A DNA stretch of 64,000 nt from CBDAQR01 sp965199055 (GCA_965199055.1 CBDAQR010000004.1:806001-870000); one strand, 5' to 3'; shown: positions 34,145-43,698, counted from the stretch's first letter. The notes: generated by a model from the letters alone, not told the origin. Program-made: numbers and translations.

Positions 34145-35147
34145 AGAGCTTTCCAGCCTTGTTGGCCTCCAGGTGCCCGTGCTCTACCAGTGAGCGAATT
34201 GCATCGCTCAGGCTGGCACTGACGGGGCGAAACTCCACCCCCAGTTCGCCGAGTGCCTTGCTGTTGTCCATTTTGACCCAGTTGGTCGCATACACCATGC
34301 CCTCATGAGTGACAGGCAGATCCAGTGGCTTTTCCCGGATCTGGTTGTACCAATCGATGGCTCTTCCCAGGCCCAGTAGCAGAGAACCGGGAACGGGAAT
34401 TTTGCGAATCTTGCGCCCGGTCAGCTCCATCAGCAGGTCCACCAGGCGTGTCCAGGTAAGAAAATGGCCGCCGAGGGTGTAACGCCCCGGTGGCAGGTCT
34501 CGCTCGAGCAGGCGCAGGTGTGCCAGGGCAATGTCGCGTACATCGACCCATTGGTTGCCACTGGGGGGAACGGGAACGGCGTCAAGCAAATAGGTCATCA
34601 AGCCCTCATGGGGTTCGGTCACGGCCGGGTCCTCGGGGCCGATCACGCTGGCAGGGTAGGTGATGTGAATCGGCGCACCCTGGTCCTGCAATTCGCGCAC
34701 ATAAATTTCGCTCTCGACTTTGGATCGACCATAGGCGTTGTTGGCGCTGCCTGGGGGCGAGTACTCATTTAAGAAGGTGGCTTGCGGGTTATACAGTGCG
34801 GTAACGCTGGAAACATGAATGATCCGGCGAACCCCGCTGTCGAGTGCGTTTTCCAATACCAGGCGAGTACCTCCTACATTGGTCTCGATCACTTTATCTT
34901 CGTCGCGTTTATCCAGTGAGACCATTGCCGCGGTGTGCACGGCACCATCACAGCCTTGCAGGGCGTTCTTTACTGCGTCTGCGTCGGTGACATCGCCCAC
35001 CACATGACTGTGCACACTGTCACCGAATAGTCGTTTCATCTTTTCTCGGCTGCGCACCAACAGCCTTACCTCATGGCCGGCATTCATCAGGGCCTGTGCG
35101 GTGTGGTAGCCGATAAAACCGGTACCCCCGGTGATCATTACTCGCAT
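34137..35147 (-). CDS. NAD-dependent epimerase/dehydratase (extended SDR)
   Basis: A 336-residue extended SDR. The Rossmann loop is ITGGTGFIG, the catalytic Tyr-Lys is YGRSK (about residue 150), and VHVSSVTAL-like strand sequence precedes it. It resembles dihydroflavonol-reductase/3-beta-hydroxysteroid dehydrogenase-type enzymes in having HTAAMV and TNVGGT. The substrate is not determined. It is the first gene of a two-gene minus-strand unit with the LLM oxidoreductase. Confidence 0.83.
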   Translation of the reverse strand: MRVMITGGTGFIGYHTAQALMNAGHEVRLLVRSREKMKRLFGDSVHSHVVGDVTDADAVKNALQGCDGAVHTAAMVSLDKRDEDKVIETNVGGTRLVLENALDSGVRRIIHVSSVTALYNPQATFLNEYSPPGSANNAYGRSKVESEIYVRELQDQGAPIHITYPASVIGPEDPAVTEPHEGLMTYLLDAVPVPPSGNQWVDVRDIALAHLRLLERDLPPGRYTLGGHFLTWTRLVDLLMELTGRKIRKIPVPGSLLLGLGRAIDWYNQIREKPLDLPVTHEGMVYATNWVKMDNSKALGELGVEFRPVSASLSDAIRSLVEHGHLEANKAGKLCE

Positions 35148-35240
35148 GGGTGGGGTCCTTGCCCAATATTCTGCGTAATTATTTCACAGTGTAGCCGCAA
35201 GTGTTTGACCCGCCAGGCGACGAAAGCGCTCACTACAGGC

Positions 35241-35348
35241 ATGAACATTAACCACTACAACATCTGCCCGACAATGCAGGCATCGAGCACCGGTTTCGAG
35301 ACCGGCGTGGCGCTGTACCTGTGTGTATGGGTTAAAGGGAGTGGTTAA
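35241..35348 (+). CDS. Possible 35-residue leader peptide or small protein
   Basis: In the 297-nt gap between the epimerase gene and the MFS gene, an ATG at 35241 opens a 35-codon frame (MNINHYNICPTMQ..., TAA at 35346). It is followed 37 nt later by a strong terminator. A short hairpin CCGGT/ACCGG lies inside it at about 35290-35306. No good ribosome site precedes the ATG, so the stretch could equally be a small RNA or leader/attenuator of the MFS gene. The protein is unlike any family I know. Evidence for translation is weak. Confidence 0.25.
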   Translation: MNINHYNICPTMQASSTGFETGVALYLCVWVKGSG

Positions 35349-35384
35349 GGGAGCTAGTTAGACTTAGAAACGTATTTCGAAAAG

Positions 35385-35420
35385 GCCTCCGAGACCCAAA
35401 AGTCCGGAGGCTTTTTTTTT
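35385..35420 (+). terminator. Rho-independent terminator
   Basis: A 7-bp stem GCCTCCG (35385-35391)/CGGAGGC (35405-35411), loop of 13 nt, then nine T residues. It lies 24 nt before the MFS start, so it ends an upstream short transcript or attenuates the MFS gene. Confidence 0.85.
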
Positions 35421-35444
35421 GCCGTTGTAAAAGAGCGAATAACA

Positions 35445-36661
35445 ATGAAACGTTCACTGCGAACCAACATTACTGTTGTTTACCTGATGGGATTCTTCCA
35501 CAGCTTTATGCTGGTGATCCCCGTATTCGTGCCGCTGCTGCAGGGCTATGGCTTGTCCATGTCCCAGGTATTGCAGACACAGGCGCTGTTCGCCTTGACG
35601 GTAGCCATATTTGAAGTGCCTTCGGGTTACCTCGCTGATATTTGGGGGCGGCGCAGGGCGGTGATCGTGGGATCACTGCTGAACGGGTTTGGATTCCTGT
35701 CGCTCCTGTGGGCAGACAGCTTTGTCGATTTCCTGGTTTACGAAGTGTTGCTGGGGCTGGGGTTCAGCTTGATCAGCGGTGCTGACCTGGCATTGCTCTG
35801 CGACAGCGAGACCATTTTGGCCGAGCGCGGCGAGGGCGGCGGTGCCGGCGCCAGTAAGTCCCTGAGCCGGCTGATCGCCATTGAGGCGGGAGCGTCCGGT
35901 GTCGCGGGCATCGCTGCCAGTCTGTTGCTGATCTACAGTGATATGCAGCTACTGCTCGCGTTGCAGGCGGTCTGTGGATTTATGCCGCTGCTGCTCGGCG
36001 TGTTGCTCATAGAAACGCCCCGGCCGCAGTTTCATCTTGGGCACAGCGCAATGCGCGCGAGATTATGCGCTTATTGTTGTTCGGCAAGCCCGTTGTGCTG
36101 TGGACGACGCTCGCTATCGTCGTGTTCGGATTGCTGGCGGTCTACAGCTTCTGGCTCTATCAGAAGTACTGGGAGATCCGCGATGTGCCGGTCGCCTGGT
36201 TTGGCTATATATGGGCGGCTTTTGCCATAGTGGTCAGTGTCACGGCGCGCTATGCCGGCGCCCTTGAAGCGCGAATTGGATGGCGTAACTTGTTGTGGAT
36301 CGCTGCTGTGCTGCCCTTTATTGGCTTGCTGGGTATGGCCTATTTCGGCGGTTGGCTGGGTGTGATGTTTGGCCTGGCGATTCAGATCACCCGCGGCCTT
36401 AGCCTGACGGTGTTTTATGATGCATTGAATCGGCGCGTGCCTGGAGATTTTCGCGCAACGGTTAACTCCCTGGTGAGCCTGGGGGTGCGTGGAATCTTCA
36501 TTGTCACGGGGCCGGTGCTTGGCTACTCACTGGATAACCAGGGCATGCAGCCGACCCTGATTGGGCTGGCCTGTATTTTTGCGCCCTTGTTCTTGCTGGT
36601 GATCCTTGGCCTGGGCAGCCGCATCCGCCGCGAACATACCCTCACTACCGCTCCCGGCTAA
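35445..36661 (+). pseudogene. MFS transporter, one-base frameshift in the middle
   Basis: Two adjacent frames together make a normal 12-helix major facilitator of about 405 residues. Frame one (ATG 35445) covers helices 1-6, with the loop 2-3 motif GYLADIWGRRRAV. It leaves the family pattern at about 36050. Frame two resumes with NAREIMRLLLFGKPVVLW and covers helices 7-12 to 36661. One extra A at the AA of GCAATG (36050-36051) would join them (HSANAREIM). As written, the first product stops at 36230 and would not be a working transporter. The substrate is unknown. It is preceded by a terminator and followed by an AraC regulator. Confidence 0.8.
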
Positions 36662-36693
36662 CACCGGGGGCGGCTTTGGAATATACTGGCGCG

Positions 36694-37716
36694 ATGGATC
36701 ACACACCCTCGACGCTTGCCACCTTCATTCTGCCAATTGCCAAGGCACTGAGGTTGCAGGGAGTCGACCCCATGGAGCTGCTGGAAGCGGCCGACATAGA
36801 CCCTTCTCACGTCATCAACGCGGATCGTCGCATTGATGTGCCGCGTATGCAGCGCTTTTGGCGGCTGGCGGTGGAGGCGACGGGCGATGACAATTTTGGC
36901 CTGCATGCTGCAGAACAATTGCAACCCGCCACCTTACAGGGTCTGGGCTTAGCGGTACTGGCCAGCGATACACTGTATGACGGCCTGAGACGCCTGGTAC
37001 GTTTTTCCCAGGTGCTTAGCACCGGCTTGCAAATTGATCTGGAAGAAGAGGGCGAGTTTGTCGATATCGTCTATAACTACGCGCCCTCGGACTTCGGTGC
37101 CGATTTTACCTGGCAGGTATTCGATTTCAGTATCGGCGTTATTCTGGTGATGTGCCGCTTGACGCTTGGCGAATATGTCAGTCCGTTCAGTGTTGAGACC
37201 ATGCGGCCCGCACCTGAAGATGTCGATCAATTCGAGTCCTTGTTGGGAAGCCGCGTCGCCTTCGATGCGCCAAAAAGTCGCATCCGTTTCGTGCGCAGCG
37301 ACATCATGGATCAATTGGTCACGGCCAACGCAGACCTGGCGCGAGTCAACGACGAGCAGGTTGAGACTTATCTCGCGAGTTTTCTCGATGTCAGTACCAG
37401 CCGAGAAGTGGTTGGAAAAATTGTGCAACACCTGCCGGACGGCCCCCCTAGCCAGAAGCAGATAGCGGAGGCGCTTAACGTCAGCAATCGCACTCTGCAG
37501 CGTAAACTCAAGGATGAGGGCACGAGTTTTATTGATCTACTGCAAGACACCCGACTGCAGCTTGCGGAAAAATATCTCGCACAACCACAGCGCTCGATTG
37601 TAGAGATTGCCTACCTGTTGGGATTTTCCGAACCCAGCACGTTTTCACGGGCATTCAAACGCTGGACCGGTCTGGCGCCTGTGGATTTCAGGGAAAGTCT
37701 GACCGATAAAGGGTAG
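36694..37716 (+). CDS. AraC-family transcriptional regulator
   Basis: A 340-residue AraC regulator of the OruR/ArgR-like type with an N-terminal ligand domain (about 20-200) and a C-terminal double helix-turn-helix (about 240-335: NRTLQRKLKDEGTSF, then AYLLGFSEPSTFSRAFKRW). It activates or represses in response to an unknown small molecule. ATG 36694 lies 6 nt after a TATACT (36682-36687), so the transcript may be leaderless; a CTAACA at 36658-36663 could be the -35 element. It starts 32 nt after the MFS gene and 5 nt before the Usp gene. Confidence 0.87.
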   Translation: MDHTPSTLATFILPIAKALRLQGVDPMELLEAADIDPSHVINADRRIDVPRMQRFWRLAVEATGDDNFGLHAAEQLQPATLQGLGLAVLASDTLYDGLRRLVRFSQVLSTGLQIDLEEEGEFVDIVYNYAPSDFGADFTWQVFDFSIGVILVMCRLTLGEYVSPFSVETMRPAPEDVDQFESLLGSRVAFDAPKSRIRFVRSDIMDQLVTANADLARVNDEQVETYLASFLDVSTSREVVGKIVQHLPDGPPSQKQIAEALNVSNRTLQRKLKDEGTSFIDLLQDTRLQLAEKYLAQPQRSIVEIAYLLGFSEPSTFSRAFKRWTGLAPVDFRESLTDKG

Positions 37717-37720
37717 GGGC

Positions 37721-38596
37721 ATGTCAGTAGTTCTGATTGTTGCGGATCGAGCTGGTGAGTCGCAGGTGGCGTTGGCGAGGGGTATCACCCTCGCTGAAAA
37801 GCTGGGTCATGCCGTTCAGGTGGTTGCTTTTGCATACGAGGCGCTCGGTGTTATGGGCATACGTACGCCAAGCGAGCAGGCCAGCGCCCGCAATAAAATA
37901 CTGGCGAGACGTAAAGCCGAAGTGGAGGCGGAGATCGCCAGGCACAATCCGCATAATTTGCCTGTAGCGACCACGCTTGTGTGGCAGAAAGATATTCACC
38001 ACTGGTTGATTCGCCAGTGTGCGCGCAAATCGTACGCCGTGTTGATCAGGACGGGCCATCGCACAGATCGGTTTTTCTACACTCGCACGGATTGGCAGTT
38101 GCTGCGTGAGTGCCCGGTACCGGTAATGATCGTTGCCGAGAAGAAGTGGCGGTCGACGCGGCCGGTCGTGGCGGCGATCGACGTCAATACGCGCCTGCGG
38201 GTGAAGCAGCGTCTAAACCACGACGTCATCGCTACCGCCAAACGCTATGCTGAGGCGCTCGATGCGCCGCTCTACATCTTGCAGGCCCTGCATATCCCGG
38301 CCATTCTCACTGAGCTCGATCTGGTGGACGGGCCAGAGCGTAGCCATCAACTCAAGCGTGAGATGGCACCCAAGCTGGAAAAACTATCCGAGCAACACGG
38401 TATTGCCCTGAAGCAATTTCGGATGAAGCAGGGTCCCGTAGACCGGGTGATCACCAGCGAGGCGGCCCGGCTTAAGGCGCAGCTGCTGGTGATGGGCACG
38501 GTGGGGCGCAAGGGTGTGAAGGCGAAGTTGCTGGGAAATATGGCTGAGTCTGTTCTTACTCGGGTGCGCACGGATGTGCTTGCACTGAAACCCTGA
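37721..38596 (+). CDS. Tandem universal stress protein (UspE-like)
   Basis: A 291-residue protein with two Usp folds. The second keeps the nucleotide motif as MGTVGRKGVKAKLLGNMAESVL-type sequence near residues 255-275 (G-x2-G-x9-G pattern), while the first is degenerate. Such proteins act in stress resistance in the cytoplasm. It follows the AraC gene by 4 nt. The last 41 nt overlap the convergent sensor kinase gene, whose stop codon lies within it. Confidence 0.85.
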   Translation: MSVVLIVADRAGESQVALARGITLAEKLGHAVQVVAFAYEALGVMGIRTPSEQASARNKILARRKAEVEAEIARHNPHNLPVATTLVWQKDIHHWLIRQCARKSYAVLIRTGHRTDRFFYTRTDWQLLRECPVPVMIVAEKKWRSTRPVVAAIDVNTRLRVKQRLNHDVIATAKRYAEALDAPLYILQALHIPAILTELDLVDGPERSHQLKREMAPKLEKLSEQHGIALKQFRMKQGPVDRVITSEAARLKAQLLVMGTVGRKGVKAKLLGNMAESVLTRVRTDVLALKP

Positions 38597-40499
38597 CGCC
38601 GCTGCCGTCCTCCAGATTCTCGGCGGCCACCTCCATCTCATGAAAGTCGGCAATAAGTTTGACGATGTGCAGGCCCAGACCGAGGTGCATATGGTCGCCG
38701 CGCTCTCTCACCGAAACCAGCGAATCGAATAACTGGCCTTGCATGGCGGCGGGTAGCGGTGGACCTTCATTGATCACTTCCAGTAGGCCGGAGGAAGACA
38801 GGCGTATGCTGATTGTGCCTCCCGCGGGTGTGAAGCTGGCTGCATTGTCCACCAGTTTATCCAGCAGCTGTGCCAGCAGGTCCGGAACGCCCTCAATCAG
38901 CAGGCTATCGACCCCGATCTCGAGATTGAACAAACAGTGGCTGTACACCTTGCGATAGGCGGCGCCAAGGTCGCGGCAGACCTGCGCCAGATCGAAACGC
39001 TCGCGTTTGCTCTTGTGCACACTTTCTTCGAGCCGGGTGGCTTCGCTCATCGCGGTGAGAATATTACTCAGCCGAGACAGGCCCTCGCGCGCTCGTTCGA
39101 GATAAAGCGCTGACTGGGCTGGCTCCTATTCCAGGTTGTCGAGCGAAGAGCGGATGACGGCGATGGGGGTGCGTAACTCGTGCGATAGTTTGTGACTGAG
39201 CGTGCGTAGATAGTCGGTATATTCGCGCAGGCGATCCAGTAGTTCGGCATATTGGCGAGAGAGGTCGCCGATTTCATCGGCGGCGGTGCTGACCGGGAAA
39301 TCGTCACGCAGACTCCCGTCTGAGTTAACCACCTCGCTGGTAGCACGCGACAGTTGCCGAATGCGCCAGGACAGCAGACTGGCATAGCCCAGCAATCCCG
39401 CCGCCGTCAATGCGAGCGCGATGCTGCTGAAGTAAAGCAAGCGATTGAAAGCGTGATCCGTTAGCCCGAGGTACTCCTCACTATTCTGTCTGGCGACAAT
39501 AGCTCCCATGACATCGCCTTTGTAGGGAATAGGTGTCGCTGCGCTGAGCAGCTTCAAAGTCGGTTGGTCTGGAACGGAGTACCACTGGGTGCCTGATTGA
39601 CCTGCCAACGCCTCGTTCAGTAGTTTTGCATCCGTGGCTGGCAGTGCTTGCCCATTCAATATGGCGCGATAGACTGCGCGCAACAGCCAGTTGGCCTCGC
39701 CGCCGGAGGCTGTGTTCTCAAGACTGCCTGTGGTGGTGATGCGCCAGCCGTCGGCATCAATCACTTGCAGTTCAATGCCGCCATTGGAAAAAGGCTCCAG
39801 TAGGGCCTGCAGTGGCAAAGGTGGGTAGACCAGCCACGGGATATCTCTCTGCGCCGCTTGGATATTGCCGTGTGTGGCCACGCCGTTGCTGTCGCGGTCA
39901 ACCAGGTAGAAGCCCAGTCGCTCGTCAATGAGTGACAGCGGGATTTGCAACTCGATACTGTAGCCCTCGAGGCTGTCCTGCCAGAAACCCCGGATGCGAG
40001 GTTCCCCTAACGCCTGAACCGGACCAGGCGCGGCGGTGGTGATGCGATATTCACGTAAGCCTCCAGTTCGCAATACCAGATGGTCGCCGCTAGGCCTCAG
40101 GGGTTGGCGTGGGTCCTGATAGCGCACGTCGTCATCAGAAACGGTTAGCAGCAAATAGAGTAGGGGGCCACGCACGCGGGCCCGATAGCCCACCTGGCCA
40201 AACTGTTCTTGTACGGGATCGTCCCAACCGTCTGCATAACCATCCACAATGATGGGCGCTGTGGCGGCTTCAGCGTATAGGGTGCCGGGAGTGTCGCCAC
40301 TGTCCAGCCGGGCTATATCCGGATAGAGCAGTTCCGGCTTGTCGCTGAGTATCATCGCCAGCGCTCCGCTGCTGGCCAGCAGCGACTGCTCCTGGCCGGT
40401 TTGCAGGGCCTGCTCCACTTCTCGGACGTACTGACAACCTGCCCAGGGCAGGCTAATCAGTAACAGGCTGACCAGCAGTAACTGGCGCCGCAGTCTCAT
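38556..40499 (-). pseudogene. pdsS: Dedicated sortase system sensor histidine kinase (PdsS), split by an in-frame TAG
   Basis: The frame beginning MRLRRQLLLVSLLLISLPW at 40499 encodes a membrane sensor: an N-terminal helix, a periplasmic region of about 330 residues, a second helix (about 355-378), a HAMP-like linker and the phosphoacceptor helix LSHKLSHELRTPIAVI. A TAG at 39126-39128 follows. The same frame continues without a break (EPAQSALYLERAREGLSRL) into the ATPase domain, with an N-box KLVDNAASF and a G-box LGLGLHIVKLI, to 38556. A CAG-to-TAG change would explain it. If read literally, the product keeps the phospho-His but loses its ATPase. It belongs with the response regulator 3 nt upstream. 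Confidence 0.88.
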
Positions 40500-40502
40500 G
40501 GT

Positions 40503-41195
40503 TCAGCTGGCCTTCCAGCGATAGCCCATGCCGTAGGCGGTTTCGATGGCATCGAAGGTCTGATCGGCGCGTTGAAACTTGCGGCGGATGCGTTTGACGT
40601 GAGATGTGATCGTATTGTCATCCAGTACAACATTGGCCGCGTCCATGAGCTGTTGTCGATTCTTCACGTGTCCTGGGTGGCGAGCGAGAGCGTGAATGAT
40701 CCAGAATTCTGTCACCGTTAGATCGATTAGTTGGCGGGCCCAGCTAACCGTCATGCGCTCCAAATTGATGCTCAGTTCGCCGCGCTCCATCACATGCTCT
40801 TCGAGCACGGGCTGGCGCAGGGCGTCTACCCGCCTGAGTAGCGCGTGGATGCGGGCCATCATCTGCGCCTGGCTGATATCTTTCGTCAAATAATCATCGG
40901 CACCCAGGCGCAGGCCCGAGATAACGTCCAGTTCGCTATCTCGCGCCGTTAGAAACACGATAGGGAGTTCCGGGGCTTTCGCGCGCAGATCGCGGCACAG
41001 CTCGAAACCGCCTTCAATTTCGTCATCCAGACCGACATCGATGATGGCGAGGTCTGGTAAGCGTTGCTCGAAGTGCTGCCAGGCATCCTGTCGATTGGCG
41101 TACAAGGATACAGCGAAACCCTGACGCTGCAGTGTGTCGCGATAATTGGCCGCGATGCTCGGTTCGTCTTCGACGATAGCGATTTGTCTACCCAT
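40503..41195 (-). CDS. pdsR: Dedicated sortase system response regulator (OmpR/PhoB type)
   Basis: A 230-residue regulator. The receiver has the acidic pair ED at 9-10, phospho-acceptor Asp53 (LAIIDVGLDD) and Lys in LTKDIS. A winged-helix domain follows, ending GMGYRWKAS. I start at ATG 41195 (MGRQIAIVEDEPS); the frame back to 41252 is in the divergent promoter region. It is divergent from the sortase target gene, with 101 nt between them that carry a helical-phase direct repeat, a candidate binding site. Members of this family are restricted to the proteobacterial sortase system. Confidence 0.9.
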   Translation of the reverse strand: MGRQIAIVEDEPSIAANYRDTLQRQGFAVSLYANRQDAWQHFEQRLPDLAIIDVGLDDEIEGGFELCRDLRAKAPELPIVFLTARDSELDVISGLRLGADDYLTKDISQAQMMARIHALLRRVDALRQPVLEEHVMERGELSINLERMTVSWARQLIDLTVTEFWIIHALARHPGHVKNRQQLMDAANVVLDDNTITSHVKRIRRKFQRADQTFDAIETAYGMGYRWKAS

Positions 41196-41239
41196 GGGGG
41201 CGATACTTCCAAAAAAGGCAGGTGACGACAAGCCATTGC

Positions 41240-41256
41240 CACAATTGATCACAATT
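41240..41256. promoter_or_regulatory. Direct repeat, candidate PdsR operator
   Basis: CACAATT occurs at 41240-41246 and again at 41250-41256, ten bases apart, on one face of the helix. OmpR/PhoB-type regulators often bind such tandem half-sites. It lies in the 101-nt divergent region between pdsR and the sortase target gene. The link to PdsR is inference. Confidence 0.45.
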
Positions 41257-41296
41257 CCCCACGGCGGTGCCCGAAATGCCCGTTTAACTGTGGTTC

Positions 41297-43222
41297 ATGC
41301 ACTGGTTATTACTGTTACTTGTTCTGGGAGTACCCGCACTGGCTGAAGAGCCGGGTGCCGGCACAATGCACTTTCATCATCCTGGAGGCGGCTATCAGAG
41401 TGCCATCCAGCTCGAAGCGCGAATGCACTTTCAGGTGAGCGGGCTGGTGGCGAAAGTGAAGCTGCAACAGTCTTTTCGCAATGACAGCCCGGATTGGGTC
41501 GAAGGCGAGTATCTGTTTCCCTTGCCGGATCGGGCGGCAGTGAATCGGCTGCGCCTGCGCATCGGCGAACGAACGATTGTCGGTGAGATAAAAGAGAAAC
41601 AGGAAGCGACGAAAATTTATCAGCAGGCCCGCGACAGTGGCCGTAAGGCGGGACTTGTGGAACAGCGCAGGCCCAATCTGTTCAGTAATCGTGTCGCCAA
41701 TATCGCGCCCGGTGAAACCGTACAAGTGGAGCTGGAGTATCTGCAGCGCATTGACTACGACGATGGACTCTTCAGTCTGCGTTTTCCAATGACCATCACG
41801 CCTCGGTTCAAGGCCGACCCCGGGGTGTGGCAGTTTCAACACCCGGTGCCGGCGACACAGAGTGACCCCATTCAGGCAATCGTTATCAGCGGTGAGTTGG
41901 ACATGGGTTTGCCGTTGGAGCATATAGTAGCGCCTCATCACAAGCTCTCATTGCAACGCCAGCAGCAGCGCTATCAGTTAAAGCTGGCGGCGGGCCAAAC
42001 CGCGATGGATCGCGACTTTGTATTGAACTGGCGACCTCTTACAGGCAGTGAGCCCCAGGCGGCGGTCTTCCATGAAACGGTGGCGGGTGAGGAGTACGCC
42101 CTGCTCATGGTGGTACCGCCGCGGGGCCAGGAGGTCGCAGCATTGCCCCGCGAAATAGTGCTGGTCATTGATACCTCGGGTTCGATGGGGGGCACATCGA
42201 TACACCAGGCGCGTGCCGCGCTGGCCTTTGCCCTGGAACAACTGCGCTTCGAGGACAGTTTTAACATCATCGAGTTTAATAATAGTGCGCGCGCACTGTT
42301 TAACGAGTCGCAACCAGCGTCCGATCACAACCTGGCGCGGGCCCGGGAATTTGTTCGTCACCTTGATGCGGGAGGTGGTACGGAGATGCGCAGCGCGCTG
42401 GAACTGGCACTACCACTTGCCGAGCGTGACGGCGAACAGCTGCGACAGGTGGTTTTTATTACCGATGGGGCGGTCGGCAACGAGGCCGAACTGTACCGGG
42501 AAATTGACCGGCGCTTGCAGAGCGACCGCCTGTTCACCGTCGGTATCGGTTCGGCGCCCAATAGCTGGTTTATGCGCCGTGCGGCGGAGCTCGGTCGAGG
42601 TCAAGCGGTGTTCATTGGTGACGTCCTGGAAGTTCAGCAGCGCATGGAAGAGCTTTTTAAACGCCTGAGCCAGACACTGATCGCCGATTTTGACGTTCAC
42701 TGGCCGACCGAAGTCGATGCCTGGCCGCAGCGCCTGCCTGACCTCTATCCGGGCGAGCCCCTGGTGGTTGCGGCGCGAGCCGACTCCGGACTGTTGGGCG
42801 GTACGGTGAGTGTGAGTGGGCGGCGCGAGGGCCAGGATTGGTTCAGAGACCTGGCATTGCAGCGTGACAAATCACACCCGGGTATTGCCACAGTCTGGGC
42901 GCGCGAGAAGATTGCTGCGCTTGAAGACCAGCGCGTGCTGGGGCGCGATGAAGCGGAGGTGAGGGCCGAGGCGTTGCCGGTGGCATTGGCGCACCAGTTG
43001 GTGAGTCGCTACACGAGTTTTGTGGCAGTCGAGCAACAGCCCTCACGCTTGGAGCACGAAGCACTGAAACGAAAATCAGTCCCCAACCTGCGTCCTAAGG
43101 GCCAAACGGCGCAAACCTATGCCTGGCCCCGCACCGCAACAGCAGCGCCTCTGCAGTTAGTGCTGGGTACCATACTACTGCTTCTCTCGTGCGTGTTCTG
43201 GCATCGCTCGCGCTGCTCTTAG
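41297..43222 (+). CDS. Proteobacterial sortase target protein (VIT + vWA, C-terminal sorting signal)
   Basis: A 641-residue secreted protein. A signal peptide ends near VPALAEE (about residue 17). A VIT domain covers about 25-160 (EGEYLFPLPDRAAVNRL). A von Willebrand A domain has the MIDAS motif DTSGS starting at Asp292. The C-terminus is a sortase signal: WPRTAT (610-615), a hydrophobic stretch and a short basic tail (HRSRCS). The protein should be exported, cut at the sorting motif by the adjacent sortase and attached to a surface acceptor. It is divergent from pdsR and its 3' end overlaps the sortase gene by 34 nt. It is the only sortase substrate visible here. Confidence 0.93.
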   Translation: MHWLLLLLVLGVPALAEEPGAGTMHFHHPGGGYQSAIQLEARMHFQVSGLVAKVKLQQSFRNDSPDWVEGEYLFPLPDRAAVNRLRLRIGERTIVGEIKEKQEATKIYQQARDSGRKAGLVEQRRPNLFSNRVANIAPGETVQVELEYLQRIDYDDGLFSLRFPMTITPRFKADPGVWQFQHPVPATQSDPIQAIVISGELDMGLPLEHIVAPHHKLSLQRQQQRYQLKLAAGQTAMDRDFVLNWRPLTGSEPQAAVFHETVAGEEYALLMVVPPRGQEVAALPREIVLVIDTSGSMGGTSIHQARAALAFALEQLRFEDSFNIIEFNNSARALFNESQPASDHNLARAREFVRHLDAGGGTEMRSALELALPLAERDGEQLRQVVFITDGAVGNEAELYREIDRRLQSDRLFTVGIGSAPNSWFMRRAAELGRGQAVFIGDVLEVQQRMEELFKRLSQTLIADFDVHWPTEVDAWPQRLPDLYPGEPLVVAARADSGLLGGTVSVSGRREGQDWFRDLALQRDKSHPGIATVWAREKIAALEDQRVLGRDEAEVRAEALPVALAHQLVSRYTSFVAVEQQPSRLEHEALKRKSVPNLRPKGQTAQTYAWPRTATAAPLQLVLGTILLLLSCVFWHRSRCS

Positions 43223-43698
43223 CGCTGCAGCAACTCAGCAGTTCGCTCTGGATTTACCTGAAGGCGAATTTGGCGCAGGTATTGATCGCACGGGCCTGGG
43301 AGCAGGGGGAGGGTGTGAAGCCCTGGCCCTGGGCCGACACCTGGCCGGTTGGACGATTACAGGTACCGCGCCTCGGACAAGATCTCTTCGTACTCCATGG
43401 CCAGCAGGGTAATGCTCTGGCTTTCGGGCCGGGCATGGTCGATGACAAGGTGATCAGCGGTCATAGAGATACTCACTTTCACTTCCTGCAAGATTTGCGT
43501 ACCGGCGACAATTTCTTCCTCAACCGCGTTCAGTATGAAGTGGTCGATGTCCGTATTGTTGACAGCTCCGGAATGGAGCTTCGGGTCAGCGCGGACCTGG
43601 CGCTAGTGACCTGTTATCCATTCGAGGCGATTACTCCGGGTGGACCACTGCGCTACGTGGTTGATGCCACAATTCGTCAGAATGTATCAGCGCTTTGA
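43189..43698 (+). CDS. Class GN sortase
   Basis: A 169-residue sortase with an N-terminal membrane segment (VLASLALLLALQQLSSSLWIY). The catalytic residues are His92 (SGHRDTHF), Cys142 (VTCYPFE) and Arg155 (GGPLRYVV), all present. It is a transpeptidase at the periplasmic face of the inner membrane that cuts the WPRTAT-type signal of the neighbouring target. It begins at GTG 43189 inside the target gene. Sortases are rare in Gram-negative bacteria, and this class occurs one per genome with one target. Confidence 0.93.
   Translation: MRVLASLALLLALQQLSSSLWIYLKANLAQVLIARAWEQGEGVKPWPWADTWPVGRLQVPRLGQDLFVLHGQQGNALAFGPGMVDDKVISGHRDTHFHFLQDLRTGDNFFLNRVQYEVVDVRIVDSSGMELRVSADLALVTCYPFEAITPGGPLRYVVDATIRQNVSAL

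Noticed and set aside
35073..35240. Longer frame before the 35-codon small ORF
   Set aside because: It overlaps the 5' end of the epimerase gene antisense and has no ribosome site.
38556..39050. Separate 164-residue protein starting MSEATRLEES
   Set aside because: It is in the same frame as the sensor kinase, and the sequence between the TAG and this Met is conserved kinase linker, so it is the back half of one gene.
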